A stretch of DNA of 64,000 nucleotides from contig CBDHGY010000002.1 in the NCBI GenBank assembly GCA_965263325.1, positions 2,232,001-2,296,000 of the forward strand, given 5' to 3'. This DNA comes from CBDHGY01 sp965263325. Its GTDB lineage: Bacteria > Pseudomonadota > Alphaproteobacteria > Caulobacterales > Hyphomonadaceae. Under the pieces are notes generated by a model, which was not told where the DNA came from, did not search any database, and was given only the letters and a program-made list of their open reading frames with translations. Positions 7,797-17,076 of the stretch are shown piece after piece. How positions within the stretch are numbered: position 1 is the first letter of the stretch; each line of letters opens with the position of its first letter. Both the position numbers and the translations under genes were made by a program.

Positions 7797-8527
7797 TGCG
7801 TTGCAAGCGCTATCGCGGTGTCAGGATCAATGTCGCCATCATAGAGGGCGCGCCCAAGAATGGATCCGGCAATCGGGCGCGTTGACTGCGCAGCCCGCAG
7901 TTCCTTGATGTCCTGTACGCTCGCGACCCCGCCCGATGCGATAATTGGAGTCTGCACGGCCGACGCAAGCTCGGCAGTATAGGCGACGTTTACGCCCGTT
8001 TTCATCCCGTCTCGGCCGATGTCCGTTGCGATGATTGCCGCAACCCCGCAGCCTTCGAAAGCCTTGGCGAGCTCAGTTGCCTTCATGTCTGATGTTTCGG
8101 CCCAGCCTTCTACAGCAACCATCCCATCTTTTGCATCTATGCCGACGACGATTTTGTCGGGCAATTCGCGCGCCGCCTCTTTCACGAGTTGCGGATTTCG
8201 CAGGGCGGCAGTCCCGAGGATGACGCGGTCAATGCCGACCTCAAGCCAGCGATCAATATCTGCGCGCGAGCGAATGCCGCCGCCAAGCTGCACGGGGCAG
8301 TTTGTGGATGACAGTATCGCCGAGACCGCCTCCGCATTGGCTGCGCGTCCTTCAAAAGCCCCGTTTAAATCGACCACATGTAGATGCGAGAAACCCATGT
8401 CCGAAAAGGCGGCTGCCTGTGCACCAGGATCGGTGTTGAATGTGGTTGCCTGGTCCATTTCGCCGCGGATCAGGCGCACGCATTCACCGTCTTTCAGGTC
8501 AATTGCCGGGAAGAGGGTGAAGGTCAC
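7793..8527 (-). CDS. hisA: Phosphoribosylformimino-5-aminoimidazole carboxamide ribotide isomerase
   Basis: Fourth step of histidine synthesis, an Amadori isomerisation on a TIM barrel. The 244-residue product has the expected FPAIDLKDGECVRL N-terminus with the first catalytic Asp. It also has LGGGIRS and IIATDIGRDG, which carries the second catalytic Asp, and IIASGGV. It starts with GTG directly after the hisH TAA, and its stop overlaps the downstream methyltransferase start by 4 bp. Confidence 0.96.
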   Translation of the reverse strand: MTFTLFPAIDLKDGECVRLIRGEMDQATTFNTDPGAQAAAFSDMGFSHLHVVDLNGAFEGRAANAEAVSAILSSTNCPVQLGGGIRSRADIDRWLEVGIDRVILGTAALRNPQLVKEAARELPDKIVVGIDAKDGMVAVEGWAETSDMKATELAKAFEGCGVAAIIATDIGRDGMKTGVNVAYTAELASAVQTPIIASGGVASVQDIKELRAAQSTRPIAGSILGRALYDGDIDPDTAIALATQ

Positions 8528-9169
8528 TTAAGGCTCCCACGTCATGAAATTGGACAGGAGCTTTAAGCCCGTGGCTTGGGATTTCTCAGGGTGAAACTGA
8601 GTGCCAAAAATATTGTCTCGCCCAACAGCTGCGACAAGTGGCTGACCATATTCAGTAGATGCGGCTGTGTGTTGCTCGTTCGAAGTTCGGAATTCGTATG
8701 AGTGTGTGAAATAGACATGAGGATCATGACCCAGCCCGGCGAGCAAAGGATGCTCGCGTGCAGGCACAATCTCATTCCATCCCATGTGCGGGACCCGGTA
8801 ATCTGGACCCGGATCAATTTTCACGACCTCACCCGGTATCCAGCCGAGGCCTGGCGTTTCGCCATCTTCCCGACCGATATCGGCTAGCAGCTGCATCCCA
8901 ACACAAATTCCCAGAAATGGCTTCCCATCTTTTTGGACCGCCTCTTCGAGCGCCTCGACCAATCCATCTTTCCCGCGCAGGTTTGACGCGCAATCAGCAA
9001 AATGACCGACACCAGGCAACACGATCGCATCGCTATGGCGCAGAGCCAGAGGATCAAATGTTACGGAAACCTCTCGTCGGCGTTCAGCGCGACTTGCAGC
9101 TTCCAGCAAGGCGCGTTCAGCGGAATGGATATTTCCAGAGCCATAATCAATTAGAGCAATCCGCTTCAT
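8528..9169 (-). CDS. hisH: Imidazole glycerol phosphate synthase glutaminase subunit
   Basis: Supplies ammonia from glutamine to HisF. The 213-residue class I glutamine amidotransferase shows the IDYGSGN N-terminus, LPGVGHF, the nucleophile segment FLGICVGMQLL with Cys, and the FHPEKS segment with the catalytic His and Glu. It lies 15 bp after hisB and abuts hisA. Its partner HisF is encoded 3.8 kb away and appears frameshifted. Confidence 0.96.
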   Translation of the reverse strand: MKRIALIDYGSGNIHSAERALLEAASRAERRREVSVTFDPLALRHSDAIVLPGVGHFADCASNLRGKDGLVEALEEAVQKDGKPFLGICVGMQLLADIGREDGETPGLGWIPGEVVKIDPGPDYRVPHMGWNEIVPAREHPLLAGLGHDPHVYFTHSYEFRTSNEQHTAASTEYGQPLVAAVGRDNIFGTQFHPEKSQATGLKLLSNFMTWEP

Positions 9170-9184
9170 GGCGGCGCGCTTAGC

Positions 9185-9775
9185 CTAGAGTGAGCCCTTC
9201 GTCGAGGCAGGTTTTCCCTGAAGGCGTGGATCGATTGAAATAGCGACCCGAAGCGCTCGGGCTGTGGCTTTGAAGCAGCTTTCGATAATGTGATGGCTGT
9301 TCTCGCCATACACGTTCTCGACGTGAAGGCACATGCCACCATTTCCGGCGAGCGCATGGAAGAATTCCTTGAACAATTCGGTGTCCATTTCGCCAATCTT
9401 GTCGCGCAGAAATTCGACTTTCCAGACGAGATATGGACGCTTGCATAGGTCAATCGAGGCACGGCTGAGTGTTTCGTCCATTGGGATGTAAGCATGTCCG
9501 AAACGAGTAATCCCTGCGAAGTCTCCCAGCGCTTCTTTAATAGCTTGGCCAATGACAATACCGGTATCTTCCACAGTGTGATGCATATCGACATGCAAAT
9601 CGCCGACGGTCTTCACCGTCAAATCGATACCGGAATGTTTGGTGAGGCTTTCAAGCATATGATCAAAAAACCCAATTCCGGTTTCGAGATCAGCTATTCC
9701 CGATCCATCGAGATCGATCTTTACGGAAACGTCTGTTTCCTTTGTTTTTCGGTGAATTTCTGCGGTTCTACTCAT
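9185..9775 (-). CDS. hisB: Imidazoleglycerol-phosphate dehydratase
   Basis: Dehydrates imidazole glycerol phosphate, a manganese-dependent step of histidine synthesis. The 196-residue protein has the duplicated metal-binding signatures: FFDHMLESLTKHSG and DLHVDMHHTVEDTGI, then YGENSHHIIESCFK near the C-terminus. This is the monofunctional form usual in alphaproteobacteria. It is the first gene of the minus-strand his unit. The 131-bp AT-rich gap to the divergent phosphodiesterase gene probably holds promoters for both. Confidence 0.96.
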   Translation of the reverse strand: MSRTAEIHRKTKETDVSVKIDLDGSGIADLETGIGFFDHMLESLTKHSGIDLTVKTVGDLHVDMHHTVEDTGIVIGQAIKEALGDFAGITRFGHAYIPMDETLSRASIDLCKRPYLVWKVEFLRDKIGEMDTELFKEFFHALAGNGGMCLHVENVYGENSHHIIESCFKATARALRVAISIDPRLQGKPASTKGSL

Positions 9776-9906
9776 AATTGGCCCGTTATGTGGGGAAACT
9801 TGTTTCTGATTGTTAAAAGTAGGTCGATTTATGGCGCTGTCGTTTATCTATTCATAAATCTTTATTCGTATCAGCAAAGCTCGATCAACAACTGGTTCAG
9901 TGGGTT

Positions 9907-11895
9907 ATGGGCATAAACCGCGCCTCAAAAAATCCTGCAAGCCCGAATATTTATGCGGGAAAGCCCATTTCGGGCCAAATAGCCCGAATGCTCGCCGCGA
10001 TTGGGGTTGGCTCAGCCGCCGTTACTGCGTGTGGTTTCCTCGCCTATCACAGCGCGACTTACAGCGTACAAAGTTCTGACCGGGTATCCGAGTTGGGCCA
10101 GCTAATTGCGCCAGATCTCGCCTGGCGCGAGACTGATCGTATACAGCATGTATTTGATGTTGAGATAAATGGACGCGCTTTGGCGCTTGACGATAGTGCA
10201 CGCATCGTCGTTGGCGATCAGAGTTTGATCGATGGACCGCGTGTCGAGGTCGTTCATAAAGGAGAGCACGTAGGCTACATAATCGCTTCAGGCTCAGCTC
10301 CCTTCTTCGCAGCCGTGCCGTTTTGGCTCTTTCTGGCAGGCGGTGTAATGTGCCTGGCGATGAGCGCGGCATTCGCTCGGCGCTCCGCATCTCAGATTTC
10401 TTCTTCATTAGAGCAACTCAAGGGATTTGCCACGGCGAGCCGTGAGGACATTATGCCCGCGAACGAGCTGGACGGAGCGCCAAAGGAAGTGCTCGAGCTT
10501 CGTGACGCCATTGATGCAGCGCTTGAAGCTGTTAACGCTGAAAACAACAAACTGCGAAGCGCCGCCTTCACTGATCTGGTAACCGGTCTGCCCAACCGAA
10601 ACCAGCTCAGCGAGACGATGATGTCTGAGCTGGAGCACATGTCAATCGAAGCACCTGGCGCATTCATCATGCTGGATCTTGATGGCTTTATTCGTGCGAG
10701 TGATTCATTCGGAACAGGCGGTGATGAGAAACTGCTTCGGGCATCGATCGAGCGTATGGTCAGCGTGCTTGATGACTTCAAAGATCGCGGCACAGGCGTT
10801 ATGCTGGCGAGCCTTCAGTCAGACAATTTTGGTCTGTTCCTTTCGGATTTTCAGGGTGGACGCGAATTTGCGACCGAGATTGTTCATCGCCTCAACCGAG
10901 CTTTCGAAGCCCCGCTCGCGATCGGCCAGAGACTTGTGACACTTGGGGTGTCTGGTGGCATCACAATGCTGCCTGAAGACGGCAATTCGCCGAGAGAAAT
11001 ATTTCGCCGTGCCGATATGGCATTGCAAGAAGCACGCAAACGATCTCGCAATTCGTTTCAATTCTACACGCCGAGTTTCGATCGTATCCAGAAGGGGCGT
11101 TTCCAACTTGAGGCAGAGCTGCGCGCTGCAGCGACGAACAATGAATTCGTCCCGGTCTTCCAGCCAAAGATCGATTTTGGGTCAGGCCAGATCGCAGGCG
11201 CTGAAGCCCTCGCGCGGTGGTACCGCGACGGCGGCAAGGTGGTTATGCCTGCGACATTTATCGGGGTCGCCGAGGAAATTGGCTTGATCGATGAAATCGG
11301 TCGCCAAATTCTTTTTGCATCCTGTGAAGCCGCCGCAAAGTGGACAAGACTAGGCTATGACGTCCCAGTCGCTGTGAATGTTTCACCGCGCCAGTTTGAA
11401 CAAAACGATTTTACCGAATCTGTGATTGAAGCGCTCCGCGCGTCCGGATTGCCGCCGCGCCTGCTTGAACTCGAAATCACCGAAAGCATGGCGATCGACG
11501 ATCCTCATAAAGTCGGTGAAGTGATGCGCCCGCTTCGAGAGATGGGTGTTGGCCTTGCGATTGATGATTTCGGCACCGGTCATTCCAACCTTGTGATGCT
11601 GACGCAGCTTCCGTTTGACGTGTTCAAAATTGACCGTCAGTTCGTTTCAGCCCTGCAAAGCGATCGTCAGGCTCCGGCGATTGTCGAGATGATCCTGGCC
11701 ATGGCAGAATCTCTCGGATTGAAAGCTGTTGCTGAAGGCATCGAAACCCATGAGCAGGCAGACTTCCTCCATAAACGCGGCTGCGCCCTCGGACAGGGCT
11801 TTTTGTATAGTCCGGGTGTTTCGCTCGATAAGTTCATCGGAATGCTCGGATCCTGGCAGCTGCAAGATGATAGCTTGAGGCTGCGCCAGTATTAG
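9907..11895 (+). CDS. Cyclic-di-GMP phosphodiesterase (EAL) with degenerate GGDEF domain
   Basis: A 662-residue membrane signalling protein. Two hydrophobic segments (about residues 28-50 and 134-158) enclose a short likely periplasmic region. A GGDEF-type domain follows at about 215-385; the signature position reads QSDNF instead of GGDEF (near 302), so cyclase activity is unlikely. The EAL domain (about 405-655) keeps the catalytic set: AEALARW, ELEITES, DDFGTGHSN, KIDRQFV, AEGIET. It is therefore probably a c-di-GMP hydrolase, possibly with GTP sensing by the degenerate domain (inference). Divergent from hisB. Confidence 0.92.
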   Translation: MGINRASKNPASPNIYAGKPISGQIARMLAAIGVGSAAVTACGFLAYHSATYSVQSSDRVSELGQLIAPDLAWRETDRIQHVFDVEINGRALALDDSARIVVGDQSLIDGPRVEVVHKGEHVGYIIASGSAPFFAAVPFWLFLAGGVMCLAMSAAFARRSASQISSSLEQLKGFATASREDIMPANELDGAPKEVLELRDAIDAALEAVNAENNKLRSAAFTDLVTGLPNRNQLSETMMSELEHMSIEAPGAFIMLDLDGFIRASDSFGTGGDEKLLRASIERMVSVLDDFKDRGTGVMLASLQSDNFGLFLSDFQGGREFATEIVHRLNRAFEAPLAIGQRLVTLGVSGGITMLPEDGNSPREIFRRADMALQEARKRSRNSFQFYTPSFDRIQKGRFQLEAELRAAATNNEFVPVFQPKIDFGSGQIAGAEALARWYRDGGKVVMPATFIGVAEEIGLIDEIGRQILFASCEAAAKWTRLGYDVPVAVNVSPRQFEQNDFTESVIEALRASGLPPRLLELEITESMAIDDPHKVGEVMRPLREMGVGLAIDDFGTGHSNLVMLTQLPFDVFKIDRQFVSALQSDRQAPAIVEMILAMAESLGLKAVAEGIETHEQADFLHKRGCALGQGFLYSPGVSLDKFIGMLGSWQLQDDSLRLRQY

Positions 11896-11951
11896 CCGCG
11901 CATTGAGCCGGCACCCTTGCGCGGCCCCCATTCATCCGCCACATGCGATGA

Positions 11952-12512
11952 ATGATTGATTTTTCTCAAAAAGATCCCTCGCGGATATATGGCACGACAA
12001 TCCTGGCCGTTCGAAAACCCGATAAATTTGTGATGATTGGCGACGGTCAAGTGTCACTGGGTAACACTGTAATGAAAGGCTCCGCGCGCAAAGTGCGCCG
12101 GATTGCAGATGACCGGGTTGTGGCGGGTTTCGCAGGTGCGACAGCGGATGCTTTCGCACTCTTTGAGAGACTTGAAGAGAAGCTAGAGCGATACAAGAAC
12201 AATCTGGAGCGCGCCGCAGTTGAGCTGACGAAAGACTGGCGCACCGATAAATATCTGCAAAAACTGGAAGCGATGCTGATCGTCGCCGACGAGAACGTTA
12301 CGCTTGTTGTGACGGGGCAGGGCGATGTGCTTTCGCCCGATCATCATGTTGTCGCGATCGGATCCGGCGGAAATTACGCACTTTCGGCTGCGCGTGCCCT
12401 TTATGACTATGAAGAAGATGCCGAGGTGATTGCACGAAAAGCGATGGAGATCGCCGCAGATGTGTGCATCTATACCAATGCCAACTTCACGGTGGAGGAA
12501 ATCGGGACATGA
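11952..12512 (+). CDS. hslV: HslV (ClpQ) protease subunit
   Basis: Threonine peptidase of the HslUV proteasome-like complex. The 186-residue product carries the YGTTILAV segment with the N-terminal-nucleophile Thr, exposed after removal of a propeptide of about 14 residues, then DGQVSLG and GFAGATADAF. The C-terminus keeps the EEIG tail. Its TGA overlaps the ATG of an intervening membrane protein gene rather than of hslU. Confidence 0.95.
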   Translation: MIDFSQKDPSRIYGTTILAVRKPDKFVMIGDGQVSLGNTVMKGSARKVRRIADDRVVAGFAGATADAFALFERLEEKLERYKNNLERAAVELTKDWRTDKYLQKLEAMLIVADENVTLVVTGQGDVLSPDHHVVAIGSGGNYALSAARALYDYEEDAEVIARKAMEIAADVCIYTNANFTVEEIGT

Positions 12513-13621
12513 TTGATCGCAGTGATCTTACGGCGGCTGTTAATGCAGGCGTGCTTAGTTCGGAGCAGGCCATGCGCCTGGAAGCCTTTCTTGCCAACCG
12601 CAAAAAAGGCGTTCCAATTGATGCCGGCGCAGGGGAGAGCGAAAATCTCCGCTTCCTTTCCAACTTTAATGACATTTTTATTACGATTGGACTGATCATT
12701 CTGTTCGGAGGATTCGCTGCCCTCTTTTTCTATGTTGTTGCGTCAACCATTGGAGCATCTGGATCTCCCACAACAGTTGGCGGTTCCTTGTCCCTTGGAA
12801 TTGGGGGACTTGCCTGGATGATGATGGAATATTTTTGCCTTCGCCGACGCATGTTGCTGCCAAGTATGTTTTTGGCGTTCGTTACAAGTATTGCCGGTGG
12901 TATGTTCTTGGTCGCAATGTTTAGCGGTGTACTCGGACTGAATGACGGGTTCAGTTCGCCGCTGCAAGCGCTCGACGATAGTACAGTTGCAAGTATGACG
13001 TTCTTTGCCGGAGCGGCGTTGACGGCCCTCGCAATGTTCAAGCGTTTCGGGCTTCCATTCTCATTGTTTATTTTGGCGGTATGCGCTGCCGGAGCGGTTT
13101 ATGTCTGGTTGTTCCGCGGGGCGGAATTTGAATCACTGACGGGTGGTTTAGCAATGTTCGTCACTGGGCTTGTAACGTTTGCAGTAGCGATGTTTTTCGA
13201 TATGCGCGACCCACAACGCGTAACGCGATCATCTGACCATGCATTTTGGTTGCATCTCGCTGCAGCTCCTCAGATTATATATGGCGTTGGCGGACTAATC
13301 ACCGGATTGGTCGGCAGCGAAGCAACAGGTGCGGAAGCGATTACGCTCCTCATCGTGCTGGTGATCATTGCCATCTTGTCGCTCGCGATCAATCGAAGAG
13401 CGCTAATCGCCGCGAGCCTGATCACATTTATTGTGACGCTATCACAAATTTTCTATGAGAGCGGTGTTGATGGCTTGACCACCTTTATTACGGTTTCGAT
13501 GATTATCGGCGGGGGTGTCGTCTTCATTGGGGCAGGGTGGAAAACGGCGCGGAATATCGTATTGAAGTTCTTCCCGACGAGCGGTATCTGGGGCCGCCTC
13601 TTCCCGCCGGAGATCGCATGA
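12509..13621 (+). CDS. Polytopic membrane protein between hslV and hslU
   Basis: A 370-residue protein with a short soluble N-terminal region, then about nine to ten hydrophobic segments. The N-terminus (IDRSDLTAAVNAGVLSSEQ) recalls the lead of DUF2157-type membrane proteins, a tentative resemblance. The frame is open from 12464, but the ATG at 12509 overlaps the hslV stop as ATGA and follows GGAGG. Its own stop overlaps the hslU ATG the same way, so all three genes should be translated together. The function is unknown; a link to HslUV proteolysis is suggested only by the coupling. Confidence 0.8.
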   Translation: MIDRSDLTAAVNAGVLSSEQAMRLEAFLANRKKGVPIDAGAGESENLRFLSNFNDIFITIGLIILFGGFAALFFYVVASTIGASGSPTTVGGSLSLGIGGLAWMMMEYFCLRRRMLLPSMFLAFVTSIAGGMFLVAMFSGVLGLNDGFSSPLQALDDSTVASMTFFAGAALTALAMFKRFGLPFSLFILAVCAAGAVYVWLFRGAEFESLTGGLAMFVTGLVTFAVAMFFDMRDPQRVTRSSDHAFWLHLAAAPQIIYGVGGLITGLVGSEATGAEAITLLIVLVIIAILSLAINRRALIAASLITFIVTLSQIFYESGVDGLTTFITVSMIIGGGVVFIGAGWKTARNIVLKFFPTSGIWGRLFPPEIA

Positions 13622-14922
13622 GCGAACTGACCCCGAAAGAAATCGTTGCAGAACTCGACCGCCACATTGTTGGTCAATCTGATGCGAAGCGCGCGGTAGC
13701 TATTGCGCTTAGAAATCGCTGGCGGCGCAAACAGGCTGCGCCAGAGCTTCGCGATGAGATTACACCGAAGAATATTCTCATGATCGGCCCGACGGGCGTT
13801 GGCAAAACAGAAGTGTCGCGCAGGCTCGCCAAGCTCGCAAATGCTCCATTTTTAAAAGTTGAAGCGACCAAGTTCACCGAGGTCGGCTATGTTGGCCGCG
13901 ACGTTGAACAAATTGTTCGCGACCTTGTCGAAGCAGCGATTTCAATGATCCGTCAGGAAAAACGGCGCGCGGTGGAAGACCAGGCGAAAGATGCCGCCGA
14001 AGAACGATTGCTTGATGCGATTGCTGGTGAGACCTCGCAATCATCGACACGTGAAGTGTTTCGCCGGAAGCTTCGCGCGGGCGAGCTTGACGACAAGCCT
14101 ATCGACATTGATCTCGCAGACCATGGCAATGCCATGCAGATGATGGACATTCCAGGGGCAGGTGGTTCCATGGGAATGATCAATCTTGGCGACATGTTGG
14201 GCAAGGCGATGGGGCCGCGCATGAAACGTGTGCGGATGAATGTATCTGATGCGTACCAACCTCTTGTAGATGAGGAAGCAGACAAGCTGTTGGATGATGA
14301 CCAGATTGTCCGAGAAGCCCTGCGAGCGACGGAGCAGGACGGCATTGTATTCCTGGATGAAATCGACAAAGTCGCGGCCCGCAAGGAGCGCGGCGGCGCT
14401 GATGTCAGCCGGGAAGGCGTTCAGCGCGACCTTCTTCCGCTTATTGAAGGAACCACGGTATCGACAAAGCGCGGTCCTGTTAAAACTGATCATGTTCTCT
14501 TTATCGCCTCAGGTGCCTTCCACGTGTCGCGCCCATCTGACCTCTTACCGGAACTGCAGGGGCGTTTGCCAATCCGCGTCGAACTTGAAGCCTTAACCCG
14601 TGACGACATGCGCCGGATTTTGGTTGAGCCCGAAGCCAGCCTCATTAAACAACATCAGGCTTTGATGAAGGCCGAAGAGGTAGATCTGACATTTGAAGAC
14701 GCCGCTCTTGATCGTCTGGCAGATTTGGCAGTCCAGGTGAATGACACGGTAGAGAATATCGGTGCACGCCGCTTGCAAACCGTACTGGAAAGGCTGCTGG
14801 ATGAAATCAGTTATGATGCACCAGAAATCAGCGGGCAGACTGTAAATATTACTGCAGATTATGTAGAAAAGCAGGTAGGGGATCTGGCAGAAAACGCTGA
14901 CCTCTCGAAATTTATCCTCTAG
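13618..14922 (+). CDS. hslU: HslU (ClpY) ATPase subunit
   Basis: AAA+ unfoldase that feeds substrates to HslV. 434 residues, the normal size. Walker A is MIGPTGVGKTEV (about residue 55), Walker B is GIVFLDEIDKVA, and sensor-2 is ENIGARRL. The acidic and variable I-domain lies between about residues 110 and 240. The frame extends upstream to 13537, but the true start is the ATG at 13618, which overlaps the preceding stop and gives the family N-terminus (TPKEIVAELDRHIVGQ). Confidence 0.96.
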   Translation: MSELTPKEIVAELDRHIVGQSDAKRAVAIALRNRWRRKQAAPELRDEITPKNILMIGPTGVGKTEVSRRLAKLANAPFLKVEATKFTEVGYVGRDVEQIVRDLVEAAISMIRQEKRRAVEDQAKDAAEERLLDAIAGETSQSSTREVFRRKLRAGELDDKPIDIDLADHGNAMQMMDIPGAGGSMGMINLGDMLGKAMGPRMKRVRMNVSDAYQPLVDEEADKLLDDDQIVREALRATEQDGIVFLDEIDKVAARKERGGADVSREGVQRDLLPLIEGTTVSTKRGPVKTDHVLFIASGAFHVSRPSDLLPELQGRLPIRVELEALTRDDMRRILVEPEASLIKQHQALMKAEEVDLTFEDAALDRLADLAVQVNDTVENIGARRLQTVLERLLDEISYDAPEISGQTVNITADYVEKQVGDLAENADLSKFIL

Positions 14923-14930
14923 TCTGAACC

Positions 14931-15434
14931 ATGATTGAAATTCGTTCCTCTTTCAGCCGAAGCTTTCAATTGTTTGTCATCGTTATGCTTTTTGCGGCTT
15001 TGACCGGCGCAGCGACCGTGCTTTCGTGGCAGAGCGTTGAGGCGAGCGGTGTTTTGCTCGCCGGGGTTATTGGCGCGTTGCTAGTGTTGCTCGTCATTAC
15101 CTACCGAATGTTGGCGCGGCCGGTCATGTTTCGGCTCGACAGTGATGGCGTTTATATCAAGCGACTGGGCATTACGGTTCCTTGGGAGGCCATCGACCGA
15201 GTTGAGAGCTTTGATTACAAAGGGCATCGCTTGTTTTCATTGATTGAATCGGAACAGGGTCACGAGGTTTTTCAAAATCGGCGCATTCTGTCTGGTGCCG
15301 CGATCAATGAACAACTCGGCTTACCAGCACTAGTGATTTCGATGTCGGGCATGCAGATGACGGACGAGGAATTTTCGGATCTTTTGCGAAATTCCGAGGA
15401 AGTTGTTCGATTTATCGACGCTAAGTCAGCATAG
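14931..15434 (+). CDS. Membrane-anchored PH-like domain protein (STM3941-like)
   Basis: A 167-residue protein with two N-terminal membrane segments (about 10-30 and 40-60), then a soluble domain. That domain begins FRLDSDGVYIKRLGITVPWEAI, a pattern seen in bacterial PH-like and STM3941-type proteins. It lies 8 bp after hslU and is probably the last gene of that unit. The function is unknown; the family call is by resemblance only. Confidence 0.7.
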   Translation: MIEIRSSFSRSFQLFVIVMLFAALTGAATVLSWQSVEASGVLLAGVIGALLVLLVITYRMLARPVMFRLDSDGVYIKRLGITVPWEAIDRVESFDYKGHRLFSLIESEQGHEVFQNRRILSGAAINEQLGLPALVISMSGMQMTDEEFSDLLRNSEEVVRFIDAKSA

Positions 15435-15527
15435 AAGCAGATAATATTCAATAATTTCAAATAGGTGTTCTCAGGCGTGATCGTTTGCGCAGGGCTAAAC
15501 AAGAGAAATCGCCAAGAGCGGCCAAAC

Positions 15528-16337
15528 CTAAAGCGCAAGCACATCATTCATAGTATACAATCCGGGAGCTGCATTCATCGCCCAAGCTGCTGCATGCAGC
15601 GCGCCTTCAGCGAATACAGCGCGATCGAGTGCGGTATGCCCGATCGTGAGAATTTCTTTGTCGGATCCGATAGCAACTTCGTGTGCCCCGATAACATCGC
15701 CCATACGGCGCACAGCAAATCCGATCGTTCCGCTTTCGCGTTTTGCGGATGTTCCGCTATAGGGCGGAGCTTGCAGATCGCTGAGCGGATGGCCGCGCCC
15801 GTCTGCTGCTGCTTCACCGAGCATAAGCGCCGTTCCTGAAGGCGCGTCCATTTTTCGCCGGTGATGCGTTTCCAGGATTTCAATATCCCAATCGGGGCCT
15901 AGTCGTGAGGCGGCGAGTTTGGTCAAAGCCAGCATCAAGTTCACCCCAAGTGAAAAGTTCCCCGCTTTTACAATCGCAAAATGTTGGGCGGCGCGTTCGA
16001 TTGCCCGGCTCTCGGTTTCCGTAAATCCAGTGGTGCCAATAACAATTGTTTGCACGCCCGTATGACGGAGTGTTTCAAGGGCAACTAGCGTGGCGGCAGG
16101 GGTTGTGAAATCGATCCAGACCGAAGCATTCCCGGCTGCGTTAACAACGTCAGTTACCGGCGTTAACCCGATTGGTTTTTGTCCGGCGAGCTCGCCAAGA
16201 TCATGCTTCAAGTGCGGGGATTGTGCGGTTTCTGTGCCGCCGGTGATCGTGTGCCCGGCAGAAAGGCTTGCGGCGATGAGCTGACGACCCATTCGGCCTG
16301 CTGCGCCCGCGACGGCAATTGAGAGAGTTTGTGTCAT
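15528..16337 (-). CDS. dapB: 4-hydroxy-tetrahydrodipicolinate reductase
   Basis: Makes tetrahydrodipicolinate with NAD(P)H in the lysine/diaminopimelate pathway. The 269-residue protein has the cofactor loop GAAGRMGRQL at the N-terminus, IDFTTP and the substrate motif ETHHRRKMDAPSGTAL with the catalytic His and Lys. The frame is open to 16373; the start at 16337 places the Rossmann loop at the usual distance from the N-terminus. Convergent with the preceding gene. Confidence 0.95.
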   Translation of the reverse strand: MTQTLSIAVAGAAGRMGRQLIAASLSAGHTITGGTETAQSPHLKHDLGELAGQKPIGLTPVTDVVNAAGNASVWIDFTTPAATLVALETLRHTGVQTIVIGTTGFTETESRAIERAAQHFAIVKAGNFSLGVNLMLALTKLAASRLGPDWDIEILETHHRRKMDAPSGTALMLGEAAADGRGHPLSDLQAPPYSGTSAKRESGTIGFAVRRMGDVIGAHEVAIGSDKEILTIGHTALDRAVFAEGALHAAAWAMNAAPGLYTMNDVLAL

Positions 16338-16386
16338 GGCGCTCGTTATAGACAGGTTTGTCTCGAGCGCCACAGCACGTGTGGTT

Positions 16387-16905
16387 CTAGCTGTTCGGAA
16401 GCAAGGCGCGTTTCAGCTCACCTAGTAATAGGCCAGCTTCTTTTCGGCGCAGGAATAGTAAAGTTGCATTTGCAAACCAAACGACCACGGCCGCCATGAA
16501 CAGGCCGCGACCATCATTGTTTGGGTCAATGCCGAGGGGTGTGAACAGATGGAAAGAAATCGCACCTGTCATCACCGCAAGGCCAATCGCGGGGCCGATT
16601 ACACCAAGGCGACGGAAAGCGGTGAAGAGGCCAAGGATGAGGAAAAGTGATGCAAAAAGCTCTGCTGTTCCAATCACGTATTGGCTAAACAAGCCAGTTT
16701 GAGCAAACAAGCCTTCAGCACCAAAGCCAGCAGCCCAATCATTTAGCTTCCCAAAAATGACTTGGGTTTCGTGCGCGTTGGTAAATTTAAAGCGGAGGCT
16801 GTCCAGGAAAACGAGCGCAGTGAATGCCGTTAGTATATACGGCAGGTATTTCTGTACTTTTTGCATGGCAGTCCCCTTTGGCGGTATCGTGGCGAAATCA
16901 GTCAT
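16387..16905 (-). CDS. DoxX-like integral membrane protein
   Basis: A 172-residue protein with about four membrane helices and the layout of DoxX-like proteins (LRFKFTNAHET after helix 1, GTAELFASLFLILG in helix 2, HLFTPLGI before helix 4). The frame is open to 16950. The ATG at 16905 is preceded by AGAGGA at a fitting distance; an ATG at 16866 after AAGGGGA is a real alternative. It lies 49 bp upstream of dapB on the same strand. The role is unknown; some family members are quinone- or thiosulfate-linked. Confidence 0.72.
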   Translation of the reverse strand: MTDFATIPPKGTAMQKVQKYLPYILTAFTALVFLDSLRFKFTNAHETQVIFGKLNDWAAGFGAEGLFAQTGLFSQYVIGTAELFASLFLILGLFTAFRRLGVIGPAIGLAVMTGAISFHLFTPLGIDPNNDGRGLFMAAVVVWFANATLLFLRRKEAGLLLGELKRALLPNS

Positions 16906-17076
16906 AATGCGTGTCCTCTTTGCGTGCCGGGCATATCGGATAAGTGCCAATCACCTACAAATCACATGCTAGAGAGGGCTTTGTGAGGTCGGCAAATTCC
17001 ACGCAGAGCATGAAGTCTGCGCTAAGCATTTCATGATAGACTTCAGAGGATTGGCAAGAAGGGGAAGGTCGGGCTC

